NCBI RefSeq assembly: GCF_030408775.1
Contig: NZ_CP047210.1
Location: 1,984,001 to 2,048,000 of the forward strand
From: Corynebacterium fournieri
GTDB taxonomy: Bacteria; Actinomycetota; Actinomycetes; Mycobacteriales; Mycobacteriaceae
Direction of reading: 5' to 3'
DNA: 64,000 nt
Under the pieces are notes generated by a model that saw nothing but the letters and a program-made list of their open reading frames with translations, made no database searches and was not told the origin of the DNA. Position numbers and translations under genes: made by a program. This document shows, piece after piece, positions 16,814-27,700 of this stretch (the first letter of the stretch is position 1; each line of letters begins with the position of its first letter).

Positions 16814-19800
16814 CTACATCTCAACGAGCTCACCGCCTTCCGCGCGCTCGTCGCGCCGGCTGACCCGCCATGCGCCCCAGCCGAACAGCGCTAGGCCGAG
16901 CAGCAGGAACAGCACGAGGGTCTGCTCACCGGTTTCGGGGAGCAGCATGCTTATCGACGCTGAAGGTTTCAACGCCCCCTGCGCATCTTTCGCCGCCACC
17001 GTCTGGGTCGCCCCGCCGGCGTTCGCGGCGGCGGTGACGGTCACGGCGGCGTCGCCCTCGGCCGGGTAGCGCCAGGTTTCGTCGGCGCTTGCCGGGATGG
17101 AGACGTTGAAGGTGCAGGTGAACTCCTCACCGGAAACCAGCTCGGTGGTCGGGCAGATGCTGTCCGGCACGGCACCGTCGTCGCCGATGCGCGTAACCAC
17201 CCCGCCGCGGGTGACGTCGAGGCCGGCGAGCGACGGGTCCGTCACCGTGAAATCCTTTAGCGGGAATTCGCCGGTGTTGGTCACGGTGTAGGTCACCCGC
17301 ATGGACGTGGCGTCGTGGCGCAGCAGCGTGGTGCCGAAGGCGTCGCCGGTGAGCTGGCCCAGCGGAGTGCCGTCGATAAGCTTCTGCACCTTGAGCCCCG
17401 GGAAGGTGTTCTTCGCAGTGAGCGACCAGCGGTCGCCGGAGCGGGCGAGGTCCTTCGGGTCGGAAACCGGCTGCGCGGTGAACACCACCGAGTCGGTGTC
17501 GCCTTCAAGCGGGGTAACCAATTCACCGTTGGACACCACCTGGAACACCGATGCTGCGTCCGGGTTGCCGTCGTCGAGCTCGTCCACGGCGCAGTCGCTG
17601 TCGACCGGAACGTCCGCGATGGTGTGGGTTTCGCCGGCGCGCAGCTGGAACTCCTCGCCGTGACCCGAGCACGACTGGTGGAACGTAAACGTGCCGGAGC
17701 TCGGCCCGGCGGCGGTCTTGGTGAACGCGACGTCGTAGTGGGCGCGCGGGTGGTAGATGTCCGCGCCGACCGTCAGGACGGTCTCCGCGGACGGCAGGTT
17801 CGCCGCGGTGGAGAAGCTGTACGAGTACTGCTTGTCTGAGTCTTTCACTTCGTCCGCGGCAAGGTTGGACAGCGACCCGGTCGGCAGCGCGGGCGACCCG
17901 CCGCCCCACGTGGCGTACTGCGCCAGCGGGGTACGCGCACCATTTGTCACTTCGAGCTGCCCGCGTGCGCCGAGCGCCGGGCTGCCGGTGAAGTCGAGCG
18001 TGCAGTTCGCCCCCACTGGCAGGTCCACCACCTGTCCGCCCGCCGGGGCTTCGAGTGTGCGGGGCATCTCCGAGCCGGACAGCGCCGTCAGCGGGAACTG
18101 CCTAGTCGCACCGGTCTTCGCCGGGTCGTCGCAACGCAGCTGCGCGGTGTAACCCGACGCATCCGCGCCGGCAAGGTAACCGGAGTTGAACACGGCCAGG
18201 CGCACCGGGGTGGTGCGACGCTCCACCTTATTCACAAAGTGGAGGTCCGCCGGCGGGTTTTCGCCTGGATTGGGCGCGTAGCCGCGCACGATCTTCTGCT
18301 CCGGAGCGATGGTCAGCGCCTCCGGCACGTTCGTCGCATCCTGCTCGTTGAATGTGCACAGCGATCCGGCGGGGACCTTCGCCTCGCCGGAGACGAACGT
18401 GCCGTCTTTGAAGTCGCCCTTGCGGATACTTGCAGGAATGACGTAGCCGTCCGCCGGGCGCAGCTTCTCCGGGATGAAGGAGGTCTCGCCCACCGAGCTG
18501 GTCTGATAGCCGATCGCCTTGCACTGCAGCGTGAAGTTGAAGGTGTAGTCCTCCGGGATTTCGTCGAGGTTGCCTGCCGCGCCGGCGAGGTCCTTGCTCA
18601 GACGCACCGCCGCTGTCTCGTACTCGTAGTGGTTGTCCAGGCGGACGTGGTTCTTCGCCCGATCATCCACGGTGAGGAACACCGGCGACGTGGTCGTGTC
18701 GTTGTCCAGCTTCTGGTCCGGGTAGGCGTTGCCGCCTTCGCGGTCCACAACCCAATCCACAAAGGCCGGGCGCAGGAACGCCTTCAGGTCGTCCTGTCCG
18801 TCGTTCATGGCCAGGGCGAGGGAGCCGAACTTATCTCCGGTGAGTTGGCAGTCGGCGCCGACCGGGACGCCGTCGAAAAGCGCAGTGCCCTCACCCTTGA
18901 TGGACTTCTGCTGCTCCTGCAGCACCGCGGTGTCGCCGGTCTCCGGGTCGCGGCACACGAGGGTGAACGTGTGATTATACAGCGCATCCTGCAAGTTCTT
19001 TCCCGCGTTGGCGTACTGGGTGCGGATGGTGTCGGTGGGCAGGATCGCTTCCTTGTCCAGCCGGATCTGGGTCACGCGGCGGGAGTAGGTGTTGATGAAC
19101 AGCAGCGTCGTGCCGCCGTCGCCGACGACGAAGTCGGCCGTGCCGCCGGCCACCGGTGCGCCGTTGACCGTCACAGACTGGTCCAGCGTGATGCCCACCG
19201 CGGTGGAGGTTTCCCCTTCGGTGACGGTGCAGCTGGAGCCGACTGCGGCCGTCGTGCCGCCGGGCTTCTGGCCCTGCTGCACAGTGGTGGACAGACGCGG
19301 GCCTTCCGTGCCGTCCGGGTTGGTGCACGTCAAGGTCACCGGGAACACGCGGTTGGTCTTGATGTCGCGGCGGGGCTTGGAGATCAGGTTGTTCGGGTCG
19401 TTGAACCGCACCTCCTTGGTGCCCTGCACCGGCGCTTGGATGAGGTCGTACTCGTGGTGGACGTCCATGGTGGACTGCTTGCCAATGGTGAACTGTCCAT
19501 CGGCGCCAACGTCCTTGCTCCCGCCAGCGTCGGCGGCGTAGAGGTACTCGGCCGTGTTGCTGATGGGGTACTGCCGCCCCTCCGTCGTGGTGCGGGTGGC
19601 GCTATCGCCGCTTTCCTTAAGTGTGCATTGGGTGCCCTGCGGCACCTGTCCGGCCGTGAACTCGACCGATCCACCCGGCGCGAGGTTAAAGGTGTCGGTG
19701 AAGCCGTTGTCGCAGGTGAGCTCATAGCTTAACGACGTTGGGGCCAGCGTTGCCCGACCACCAGTGCGGAGATTGACCGTCAGCCCATTGCCCGCGGGCG

Positions 19801-22588
19801 TGAACGCGTTGGTCACCGTAGCGGTGGTGGTGTCCTGCGAAATCGTTGGAGTGACGTTCTGCACGTCAGTGCTGAACAGGATGCCGCCGGCGACCTGCGG
19901 GGTGTCCTCCGTGAAGGTGCAGGTGTTGCCGAACGGCACTCCCATGTCGCCGCCGAGGTCGTTTGCCGCAGCGTCGTCCGCCTGCAGCGTGACAGTGCCG
20001 TTCGCCGCGACGGTGGCGCGGCCGGTGAGCTCGACGGAACGGGACTGCCCCGCCACGCCTGTGGCCAGGTTGCGTGTTCCGCAGCGGAAGGAGAACGCGT
20101 ACGTGCTGGGAAGTCTGCCGGTGACGGTGGAGTTGACCACCTTGTTCAGCCGCACCTTGCCCAATTTCGGGTCGAAAGTGTTGGTCACCGTGACCAAGTT
20201 GCGGTCGGTGTCCGACACGGGGCGGATGGTGTGGACCGCTGTGTTCTTCGCCTGCGCGTTAGTCAACGAGGTCACTTGGTCGCCAGCGTTGGACGCGCTG
20301 ACCTGCGCACCGATGAACTTGGTGTTCGCGGTTCCGCCCGGTTCGTCTTCCCACACCTTGCACGCGGCGTTGGCCGGCACGCCCTCGACAACCGCTTCAC
20401 CGTCGGAGCCGGTTAGTGTGACGGTGCCTTCCTTCGCTGGGCGGCCGGCGACCTCGCACCGGTAGTGCACCGTGTAGGACAGCGTGGCCACATCGGGGTC
20501 GCCAGCGGCGAGACCGTTGACCTGGTTCCGGATGTGCAGGGGGAACGTGAGGTAGGCGTAGCTCGTGGTGAAGTGGAGCTCCGGCGTCGTGCCTTCGTGG
20601 AGCGTGAAGTGGTATTCCGCCCCCGACGGGTTCAGCGGCGCGCCGGCGAGCTGGGCATCGCGGCCGGTGAACTCGATGGTCTTTCGCTGCTCCTCGGTGA
20701 GGTCCGTCAGCGGCGTGATCGAGCAGTCCCGCTCCACCGGGATGTTGTCCAAGGTGATGGAGTTGGACGGCTTCGCCTGGGTCAGATCCAGCGTGAACTC
20801 ACGGCTGATGTTGGTCCCGGCGCACGTCAGGTTGAAGCGGTAGGTCCCGCCCACCTTGCCGTCTGTGACCGGGTCGCCGACGATCGTCTTGCTGAAGACG
20901 AGCTTGCCCGGCGTGTACGTGTAGGAGTTGTTGGCGTTTGCCGAGCCGATTGCCGTGGGAGCGGCCGCCGTGGTGGGCAGCTGGACCGTCACCGGTGCCG
21001 AAGCGGACGGCACAGCCGTGCCGTTCCACGACAGGGTGTGTTTCGTACCCGCGGGCGGCGCCGGGACCTTCTCCGTGATGGTGCACGTGGTGCCCTGGGG
21101 CAGGTTGTCCACGCTGGCGGAGCGCCCCTTTTCCACCACGACGTCGTCTTCGAGCTTGACGTCTGGGTAGGCAGTTTTGAACCCTTCGGGCACGGTGCAC
21201 TTGTAGTGCAGCGTGTACTTCTGCAGGCTGTTTTCCGCGAAGTTCGCGGCGTTGCCGTCCACTGTCTTAGCCAGGTTGAGCTTGGCGGATTTAAACTTCG
21301 ATTCCCAGGTGACGGAGCAGTTTGGGACACGGTTTTCGGCCGCGGGGATCAGCAGCGTCGACGTGCCCGTCTGGGCGTTTTCCGTCAGCGTGTAGCCCGT
21401 AGGCACCGCCCCCTTGCGGATGAGGTAGGTTTCGCTGTTCGTTCCGCCCGAGGTGAGGGTGCACTTCCACACTGGGTCGTAGCGGACGAACGCGCGGTCC
21501 GCCGGGTTAAGCGTGGAGGTGTAGCCCAGCTGGTCCAGCGGAACGCCGTTGGAGCCGATGCGGCGAAGCGCCGTGGTGGAGCCGCCCGCCGGGGTCGACA
21601 GCGTCGTCCGGTTGGAGCCGTCCTGCAGAAACGCCGAGTAGCTGGCGGTCCGTTCCGTGGGGTCCGCCACCTTCTCAAACGCATCCTGCACCTTGGCGGA
21701 GCCGTCTTTGTCGAAGGCGATGCGGCTCAGCGCGATGCCGATAGCCACGCCCTGCGTTCCGGCACTGTTGGAACCCATGCTGACCTGCAGCGTCTTCGGG
21801 TTGTCCACGCTCACCACCCACGTGCCGTAGGTGCCGGTGGCCTGGGAGAAACAGACAAAACCGCGGTCGCGACCGTCGGACATACTGCCCCAGTTTTGTG
21901 GTTCTGGTCCAGGACCGAACTGCGAGTTTCTGCCGCCGGTGCACGCATCCTTCGCGTTCAGCGGGGTGAGACGGATCGGCTGGCCCACGGTCCCGCCGTC
22001 GACGCTGATCATTTCGCCGACACCGCCGGCACCGGTGGACTCGCCGTCCACCACCGCAAAGCGATACGACGCGAGCGGATCGACAACACCGTTTCGCTTC
22101 ACCACAATGTTCGACAAAGTGAAACGGGCAAAGGGGCTACCCGACCCTTCCATCTGCAAGATGTCCTGCGACGTCGAGCTCGGATAACGCTCAAAGAAAC
22201 CCGTGCCGGCTTTCGCAAATGCTGTGCCAGACCAGCTGGGGTTGGAATTCGCGGTGAACTGGGTGCTGGTGTTTCTCGTTTCAATGCCGAGGTTGAAGGT
22301 GATGGTGTAATCGCCCACCCTCTTCGTCTTTGCGCCCGGTGTGGTCAAGTCCGACACATCCAGCCAGCACATTTGGTTGGCCCATGTCTCGGCAACTCCC
22401 GTGCCTCTGCGGAACGAGCAGTCCCCGAAGTTCACGCCGTCGCTCGACGCAGTTTGCGCTTCTGCCTGCTGCGATCCCGGGTACACGGCACCCGCAACAA
22501 GCAGGACCGCGGCAAGAAACAGCGCTGCCCACACAGCCGCGGCGCCATGCTGGCGGCGGCTGGAAGTGGGGTGGCCAGTCTGAGACAT
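16814..22588 (-). CDS. Giant LPETG-anchored adhesin with about ten DUF5979-like repeats (pilus tip type), cluster 1
   Basis: This 1924-residue surface protein has a signal sequence (about 20-48), then a CshA-type non-repeat head (starting GVNFGDCSF, to about residue 370). About ten DUF5979-like beta domains follow, each with a strand ending in C and a second cysteine before a TxxE or similar, suggesting one disulfide per repeat. A DUF11-like domain precedes LPETG, a hydrophobic helix and a charged tail. Its position at the head of a pilin-sortase cluster suggests a tip adhesin like SpaC/SpaF, but without a von Willebrand domain. ATG 22588 has GAGGA upstream; ATGs 15 and 72 nt further up are less likely. 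The ligand is unknown. Confidence 0.85.
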   Translation of the reverse strand: MSQTGHPTSSRRQHGAAAVWAALFLAAVLLVAGAVYPGSQQAEAQTASSDGVNFGDCSFRRGTGVAETWANQMCWLDVSDLTTPGAKTKRVGDYTITFNLGIETRNTSTQFTANSNPSWSGTAFAKAGTGFFERYPSSTSQDILQMEGSGSPFARFTLSNIVVKRNGVVDPLASYRFAVVDGESTGAGGVGEMISVDGGTVGQPIRLTPLNAKDACTGGRNSQFGPGPEPQNWGSMSDGRDRGFVCFSQATGTYGTWVVSVDNPKTLQVSMGSNSAGTQGVAIGIALSRIAFDKDGSAKVQDAFEKVADPTERTASYSAFLQDGSNRTTLSTPAGGSTTALRRIGSNGVPLDQLGYTSTLNPADRAFVRYDPVWKCTLTSGGTNSETYLIRKGAVPTGYTLTENAQTGTSTLLIPAAENRVPNCSVTWESKFKSAKLNLAKTVDGNAANFAENSLQKYTLHYKCTVPEGFKTAYPDVKLEDDVVVEKGRSASVDNLPQGTTCTITEKVPAPPAGTKHTLSWNGTAVPSASAPVTVQLPTTAAAPTAIGSANANNSYTYTPGKLVFSKTIVGDPVTDGKVGGTYRFNLTCAGTNISREFTLDLTQAKPSNSITLDNIPVERDCSITPLTDLTEEQRKTIEFTGRDAQLAGAPLNPSGAEYHFTLHEGTTPELHFTTSYAYLTFPLHIRNQVNGLAAGDPDVATLSYTVHYRCEVAGRPAKEGTVTLTGSDGEAVVEGVPANAACKVWEDEPGGTANTKFIGAQVSASNAGDQVTSLTNAQAKNTAVHTIRPVSDTDRNLVTVTNTFDPKLGKVRLNKVVNSTVTGRLPSTYAFSFRCGTRNLATGVAGQSRSVELTGRATVAANGTVTLQADDAAANDLGGDMGVPFGNTCTFTEDTPQVAGGILFSTDVQNVTPTISQDTTTATVTNAFTPAGNGLTVNLRTGGRATLAPTSLSYELTCDNGFTDTFNLAPGGSVEFTAGQVPQGTQCTLKESGDSATRTTTEGRQYPISNTAEYLYAADAGGSKDVGADGQFTIGKQSTMDVHHEYDLIQAPVQGTKEVRFNDPNNLISKPRRDIKTNRVFPVTLTCTNPDGTEGPRLSTTVQQGQKPGGTTAAVGSSCTVTEGETSTAVGITLDQSVTVNGAPVAGGTADFVVGDGGTTLLFINTYSRRVTQIRLDKEAILPTDTIRTQYANAGKNLQDALYNHTFTLVCRDPETGDTAVLQEQQKSIKGEGTALFDGVPVGADCQLTGDKFGSLALAMNDGQDDLKAFLRPAFVDWVVDREGGNAYPDQKLDNDTTTSPVFLTVDDRAKNHVRLDNHYEYETAAVRLSKDLAGAAGNLDEIPEDYTFNFTLQCKAIGYQTSSVGETSFIPEKLRPADGYVIPASIRKGDFKDGTFVSGEAKVPAGSLCTFNEQDATNVPEALTIAPEQKIVRGYAPNPGENPPADLHFVNKVERRTTPVRLAVFNSGYLAGADASGYTAQLRCDDPAKTGATRQFPLTALSGSEMPRTLEAPAGGQVVDLPVGANCTLDFTGSPALGARGQLEVTNGARTPLAQYATWGGGSPALPTGSLSNLAADEVKDSDKQYSYSFSTAANLPSAETVLTVGADIYHPRAHYDVAFTKTAAGPSSGTFTFHQSCSGHGEEFQLRAGETHTIADVPVDSDCAVDELDDGNPDAASVFQVVSNGELVTPLEGDTDSVVFTAQPVSDPKDLARSGDRWSLTAKNTFPGLKVQKLIDGTPLGQLTGDAFGTTLLRHDATSMRVTYTVTNTGEFPLKDFTVTDPSLAGLDVTRGGVVTRIGDDGAVPDSICPTTELVSGEEFTCTFNVSIPASADETWRYPAEGDAAVTVTAAANAGGATQTVAAKDAQGALKPSASISMLLPETGEQTLVLFLLLGLALFGWGAWRVSRRDERAEGGELVEM

Positions 22589-22711
22589 GCATCCTCGGAT
22601 CATTGAGAACTTTTCAATAACGCCATGGATGCTACGCGGGAAACGTGAGGATGAAAACACGGAGAAATCAGCATTTTAAAAGTTGGACACGCCGGCTCTT
22701 CACAGCCCACT

Positions 22712-22730
22712 CCCAGCCCCCTCGGCTGGG
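22712..22730. other. Small GC-rich stem-loop downstream of the metallophosphoesterase gene
   Basis: CCCAGCC and GGCTGGG pair around CCCTC in the 247-nt gap between the phosphoesterase and the giant adhesin. There is no clear T-run, so a terminator role is uncertain. Confidence 0.35.
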
Positions 22731-22835
22731 CAGCTCATTTCCGCACGTTATGGCGACGGTGAAACGAATGCTGGGACCCTACATTGCAGAACAAAGTCCC
22801 CCTGCGCAGACCCGTTGAGAGCGCGTTTTCCGTCA

Positions 22836-24605
22836 CTATCTGCCGAGCTGCGCCGGGGTAAGGTCTATCGCCGCGAGCGCTTCCCGGATTCGTGGCGCGA
22901 GGATTGCCAGCGCCCCGCCGAGGGCGGCAAGCACACCTGCGGCGAGCGCCACCTTCCCGCCAGTCGACGAACCGCCGGCGGCGTCAGGGGTGGGCTCTGC
23001 CGGGGGCTGCACCGGAGGCGTCGATAGGCGGTGCTGCTTGGCAAAATCCTGGTACTTGATCATTTTCGCCTCGCCCTGAGGGTTGGTCAGGCTGTGGCCG
23101 TCCTTGAAGTCCCAGGCCTCGACGCGGATGCGATCGTCGTAGACCTTCACGCGCAGACCGGTGGCAGCCTTGTCGTCCACGATCTCCTCGTCGTGGTCGC
23201 CGTCCGGCAGGTACTCGTTGAGGATCGCGCCCGTGTTCACCACGGGGAAGCCGATGGCGCCCTGCGGGGTGCCGTCGTAACGCCTGGTGCCCCACCAGTT
23301 GTTCTGCTTCAGAGAGGAGTGCGAGTGGCTGGTGAACGCCACCACGTCGTTGTACTTCGACAGCACGTCGGAGATGGCCTGCTCATCCTCGAAATCGTTC
23401 TGGTACCAGGCGGAATGGCTCATGGACACCGTCCCCGGCAGCAGCGGGTGCGTGAACACCAGCGCGGTCACGCCCTGTTTATCCCAGTGCGCGAGGCGCT
23501 GGTCCAGCCACTTCAGCTGCTCGGCGGAGATGCGCTGGAACGGCTCCTTGCCGCCGCGGTCGATGTCCGAGTAGTACTCCGTGTTGATGGAGATCAGCGG
23601 CGTGCCGTTCACCACCACCTCGTTCCACGGTTTCTCCTGCCCGGAGTATTTGAGGAAGCGCTGCATGTGCACCTCCGAGGTTTCCTTGCCGTACATCTCA
23701 TGGTTGCCGATGGTCCACAGCTCCACGCCCGAATCGTGCGGCGCCTCCTTGCGCGCGGCGAGGAACTTGTCCCACTGCTCCTGGCTTCCGTTGTCCACCA
23801 GGTCGCCGTTGATCACCAACGCGCTGGCCTTCTCCGGCATGGCGTTGAGGCGGCGGATGGCCAGCTTGTAGTCCTCCGGGTCGTCCTGCGGATCCGAGAT
23901 GACGTCGATGACGGTGTTCGGCTCCTCCGCTACTTGGCTGAACGGGGCGCGCACCGCGACGTTGTCCACTGCCCACCAGTAATCGTCGTTGCCCCCGAGG
24001 TAGCTAAACGTCACCTGCATTGATTTCGCGCCTTCCGGCACGTCGAGATCGAAGTACTCGTGTGAGGAGTAGCGGTCTTGCGTCAGCTTATCGACGACCT
24101 CCGGTTTCCCACCATCGAAACTCACCGCAACCAGTGCGGTTTGGCCCTTCTTGCCCTGGCGGTAGTGCTGGTCGAACTCGAGGGCGACCTTGCTCTGGCC
24201 GCTCACGTCGATCGGCTCGGTGGTCATGCGCGCGTCCATGGAGTCGCGCTCGGTGAGGCGCTGCTGCTTCGAATCGATGATGGCGAACTGGTCGTGCCCC
24301 TGGGTGAAAAAGTGCCGCTCGTCGGTGCCGGCGGCCCAGGTCCAGTGGCGCACATCCGAGATGGTCCAGCCGTTCCAGCGAGCCTCGCCGGAAGTGACGC
24401 CCTCAACGTCTTGCGACCAGCCGTCCGGCAGGTCGTGCGTGAAGTGGGCGGGGTTGTCCACCCCGTCGAAGCTCTGGAAGTACAGGTACGAACGGGTGGA
24501 TTCCGGGAAGGACTCCGGTTGGGCGGCGTTGGCGGGAACGGCGGTGGCGGCTGTGGCGGTGAGAACGGCAGCTGTGGTGGCGGCAAGTGCGCGGCGGGAC
24601 ATCAT
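22836..24605 (-). CDS. Secreted metallophosphoesterase with C-terminal membrane segment, copy A
   Basis: The 589-residue protein has a signal peptide (to about ANAAQ), a beta-sandwich N-terminal domain with many Trp and Tyr residues, and a calcineurin-like phosphoesterase domain: ISDPQ, INGDLVD, GNHEM, FTHPLL and SHSHS in order. The first metal motif is DPQ rather than the usual DxH, so metal content may differ from classical enzymes. A Pro-rich linker and a hydrophobic helix end the protein, without LPxTG. A close paralogue is at 32268-34031. Both genes share upstream sequence in which TAATTT lies 7 nt before the ATG, so both starts look leaderless; this fixes ATG 24605. The substrate is unknown; it separates the two pilus clusters. 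Confidence 0.8.
   Translation of the reverse strand: MMSRRALAATTAAVLTATAATAVPANAAQPESFPESTRSYLYFQSFDGVDNPAHFTHDLPDGWSQDVEGVTSGEARWNGWTISDVRHWTWAAGTDERHFFTQGHDQFAIIDSKQQRLTERDSMDARMTTEPIDVSGQSKVALEFDQHYRQGKKGQTALVAVSFDGGKPEVVDKLTQDRYSSHEYFDLDVPEGAKSMQVTFSYLGGNDDYWWAVDNVAVRAPFSQVAEEPNTVIDVISDPQDDPEDYKLAIRRLNAMPEKASALVINGDLVDNGSQEQWDKFLAARKEAPHDSGVELWTIGNHEMYGKETSEVHMQRFLKYSGQEKPWNEVVVNGTPLISINTEYYSDIDRGGKEPFQRISAEQLKWLDQRLAHWDKQGVTALVFTHPLLPGTVSMSHSAWYQNDFEDEQAISDVLSKYNDVVAFTSHSHSSLKQNNWWGTRRYDGTPQGAIGFPVVNTGAILNEYLPDGDHDEEIVDDKAATGLRVKVYDDRIRVEAWDFKDGHSLTNPQGEAKMIKYQDFAKQHRLSTPPVQPPAEPTPDAAGGSSTGGKVALAAGVLAALGGALAILAPRIREALAAIDLTPAQLGR
24050..24132. repeat. 83-bp identical patch shared by the two metallophosphoesterase genes (copy A)
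   Basis: This stretch is identical to 33482-33564, while surrounding sequence of the paralogues differs at many third positions. It contains one CGTCGATAAGC motif (24086-24096). Confidence 0.85.
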
Positions 24606-24611
24606 GCGTCA

Positions 24612-24617
24612 AAAATT
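24612..24617 (-). promoter_or_regulatory. -10 box TAATTT of metallophosphoesterase copy A
   Basis: On the minus strand TAATTT ends near 24612, 7 nt before the ATG. The same layout with nearly the same surrounding sequence precedes copy B, which argues for a conserved leaderless promoter. Confidence 0.5.
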
Positions 24618-24685
24618 AGCGCCAGCTGAGAGATCCCGCAGCGCGAACTCGGCACGGGCCTCTGCTAACAAAGGTCTCGCGCAAC

Positions 24686-24728
24686 AAAAGGACCCGTCCC
24701 AATCGATCTCGATTGAGCCGGGCCCTTT
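24686..24728 (-). terminator. Terminator after the VWA tip pilin gene
   Basis: AAAGGACCCG and CGGGCCCTTT form an outer stem with one G-U pair, and an inner ATCGA/TCGAT stem nests inside. It lies 30-70 nt past the stop of the pilus cluster 2 tip gene. Confidence 0.8.
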
Positions 24729-24757
24729 CGGCGTGCCGTTAGAGAGTGCTCCAGCGC

Positions 24758-27700
24758 TTAAGCAGCAGCCTTACGCCGGCCTACTAGCACACCCGCGGCG
24801 ATGAGCGCGCCACCGAGCAGGGCCGGGATCTGAATGCCCACGCCGCCGGTCTTCGGGAGATTGCCTTGGCGGACGTCAGCCACCTCCATGATGATATGGT
24901 CAATTTCCCCGCTGGCGGCACGTATGGCAACCTGCGGATACTCTTCCGGACCTTCCTTGAACTCGATTTTCGCTTTGCCATCTGAATCCCGGAGGATTGT
25001 GAACAGAACTGAGCGAGTCAACAGACTATATCCCTGTGGGGCCTTCGTTTCGATCAATTCATAACTGTTGCCGTCGATCAACCCTTTGACCCTAGTGTCG
25101 CTATCGCGTATTTCCTTGATCAACTTTCTCTGTCCGCTAGTAACGTCGTAAAGGTTGAACTGAGCCCCCTCCAGCGACGCTCGATCTCCGTCATAACTGA
25201 CCTTCATCACCGACAAGTCGAGCTGGGCAACTTCATTGTGAATCGTGCAGGACACAATACCTTTGAAAGGCACTTCTACTTGAAAGCCCGGCTTCGAGAG
25301 ATCGTCGACGTTGGTTACGGTCGCACTTCTTGTTTCCCATCTTTCACCAGACGGGGATGACACCAGGACGTTGCTGGAGCATACTGAATTTTTGCCATCA
25401 ATCTTGCGCAGGGCATAACCCGTTTGTTGGTGCTCGACCACTTGGACCGTTTGCCCGACGCCCCGTGATTGATCGAGTTTTCTATTGAAAGTGCCCTCAC
25501 TATCGGTTTTGTCCTGAACTTTAGAGGTCAACGGGTTCGGATCATCGAAAATCTCCCTACGACCCCCGACAACCTCACTGTCAAAAATCCAGTCGACACC
25601 GGCTTCCTGCGTGCCATCGGTGTTGTGAATTATTTTGGTTACCTTGATCGATCCAAAGCAGTTGCGCAGGACCAGCTCCTGGAGCGTCTTTCCTAAATCT
25701 CCGAAATTTTCGAGTGTAGTTACCGCATCTGGGCCTGAAATATCCTGCGCGATACTTCTGGTATTCCTTACTCCAGCGCGCCAAATTTCCGGCTGGTTAG
25801 TCACGTTGTACTCAGTGCCCAACCGAGTTCTATCCCAAAGAGAGATCCGGCCGCCCGTTCCTTGCAAGTTCTCAAGCACTGAGTCACCGATACCATAGTG
25901 GCTTGCGTACCCGAAATTTCCAAAACGAGGCCATGCATCGGGGCTATCAAGCACAAGCCGGCGACGGAAAATGTCATCTTTCAGGATATGCTCATTGAAA
26001 GGCTTGAAACCGACCATCACGGTTTCAACGCGCGTACCACTCGCTTTAAGGCGGTTGGATTGCTCTACCGCTCGAGCAAGATCACTCTGGTTAATCAACT
26101 CGCCTACATCAAGCCCGGCCCCAGGATAATCTCTGTCACTCGTGGTGGGCAGGCCATCGGTGATGAAGTACACCACATCATACTCGCCCGCGGGAACCTG
26201 CTTGAGACCCGCTTCGTAGTTCGTCCCGCCTCGCCCATTGCGGGTCCACTGCTGGAATTCGAAGGTTTCGAAGGCTTTAACTGCATCTCTCAACGCCTCT
26301 ACCTCCTCTGGTTTCTGCAGATCCTTCTTCTCGGTCGTCATTCCGGGAACAGATCCGGACTCGGAGGCAAAGTTATAAATCGACATCTTGCTGCCAGTAC
26401 CCTGAAGTGCATCGATTACACCTAGGGCGGCTTGAACAGAATCTGCAACGGCATTCTGATTTAGCACGGAATCCGAGGTATCAATCACCAGCGCAATGTC
26501 GCCGACGCATTTTTTCGGCAAGTCGGGATTGGGCTCCGATGCTGGCAGCCAGGTAAGTTCACTTCGCGGTGTTTCCGCCTTCTTAAGGTCCAGCTCGGGC
26601 GCAGTTCTGTCATACCATTCTGGCCCCTTATTCCATAGTTCAACGCTGCAGCCGGATGCGGTCACCGTGGTCGGCACATACACCCAAACGTCGTAGGCAT
26701 CAATCTCGAACGATGCACGCTTTTGAGGCGTTTTGAGCTTGAAGTACAAACTGTCGCCTTCTACGTAAAGATCGAAGTCGCTCGTCCCAAGTTCATCCCA
26801 TCCGGATTGGTCACCGCCAATACGCAGCTTCAGTCGCGGATCTTTAGTAAGAACCTTGTTTGCCAGATCGGTGGCGCCGCTCAGCGTCAACTGGACAACA
26901 TCCAGTGAATCTCCCATTCCAGGAGTATTCGCCCACCAGGATTTTCCCGTAATCACGCCGTTGTTGCTTCTACATTCGCCGTAAGGCCGGTCCGGAAACT
27001 GCCTGAAATTTTTCTCGGCGGTCGGATTCCCCGCAGGGATGGTCTCCGATTGTGGTGGATTTGAGCCATAAGAGCCATAGAGCTCTAAAGAGTACCCAGT
27101 TCCGCCCCTGGAGCCCGGCCCGTAAAAATCAACAGAAATACGATCGCCGCTGCCTTTCCACACGGCTACACGGGGTTGACATCCCGTGAGATTCACGGAA
27201 ACAGAACGATCAGAAAGCTTTTTAATTCCGCCAGACTGTACCGTACAGCTCTCGTTCGAATTCTTGCGTATCGTCACGGGCCCGCTGAACGCATATGTGG
27301 AACTCTGCGGGTAATTGATGACGGCTTCTGTGAGGTATACATTCTTTTGCTCCTTCACAGGGCCCCCGACGGTGGTTGAGAGAGTAATTTTTGGCGCTTT
27401 ACCTCCCGTCGCCGCGTTCGCATTGTATTCAAGTGGTGTGAGAGTCAATCGTTCTTTCGATTCCGGCATGTTCGCAGCACGCGCCATACCAACGCCCTCA
27501 GGATTTACGGTCGCCGCGGCCTGGTCGGTGCGTCCGTAGCCGGTCTCCGAAAGCTCGCGTGCCGTCGGAACCTCGTCCGGTTCCGCAATTGCGTACTCGC
27601 CGGCCTCGGTGGTTTCGACCTCGATCTCGAGCTTCATCGGCGGAATCGTCCAGAAGGCGTCCTCGTCGATGCCGATGACGTCGAAGTCCTCGCCGTTGAC

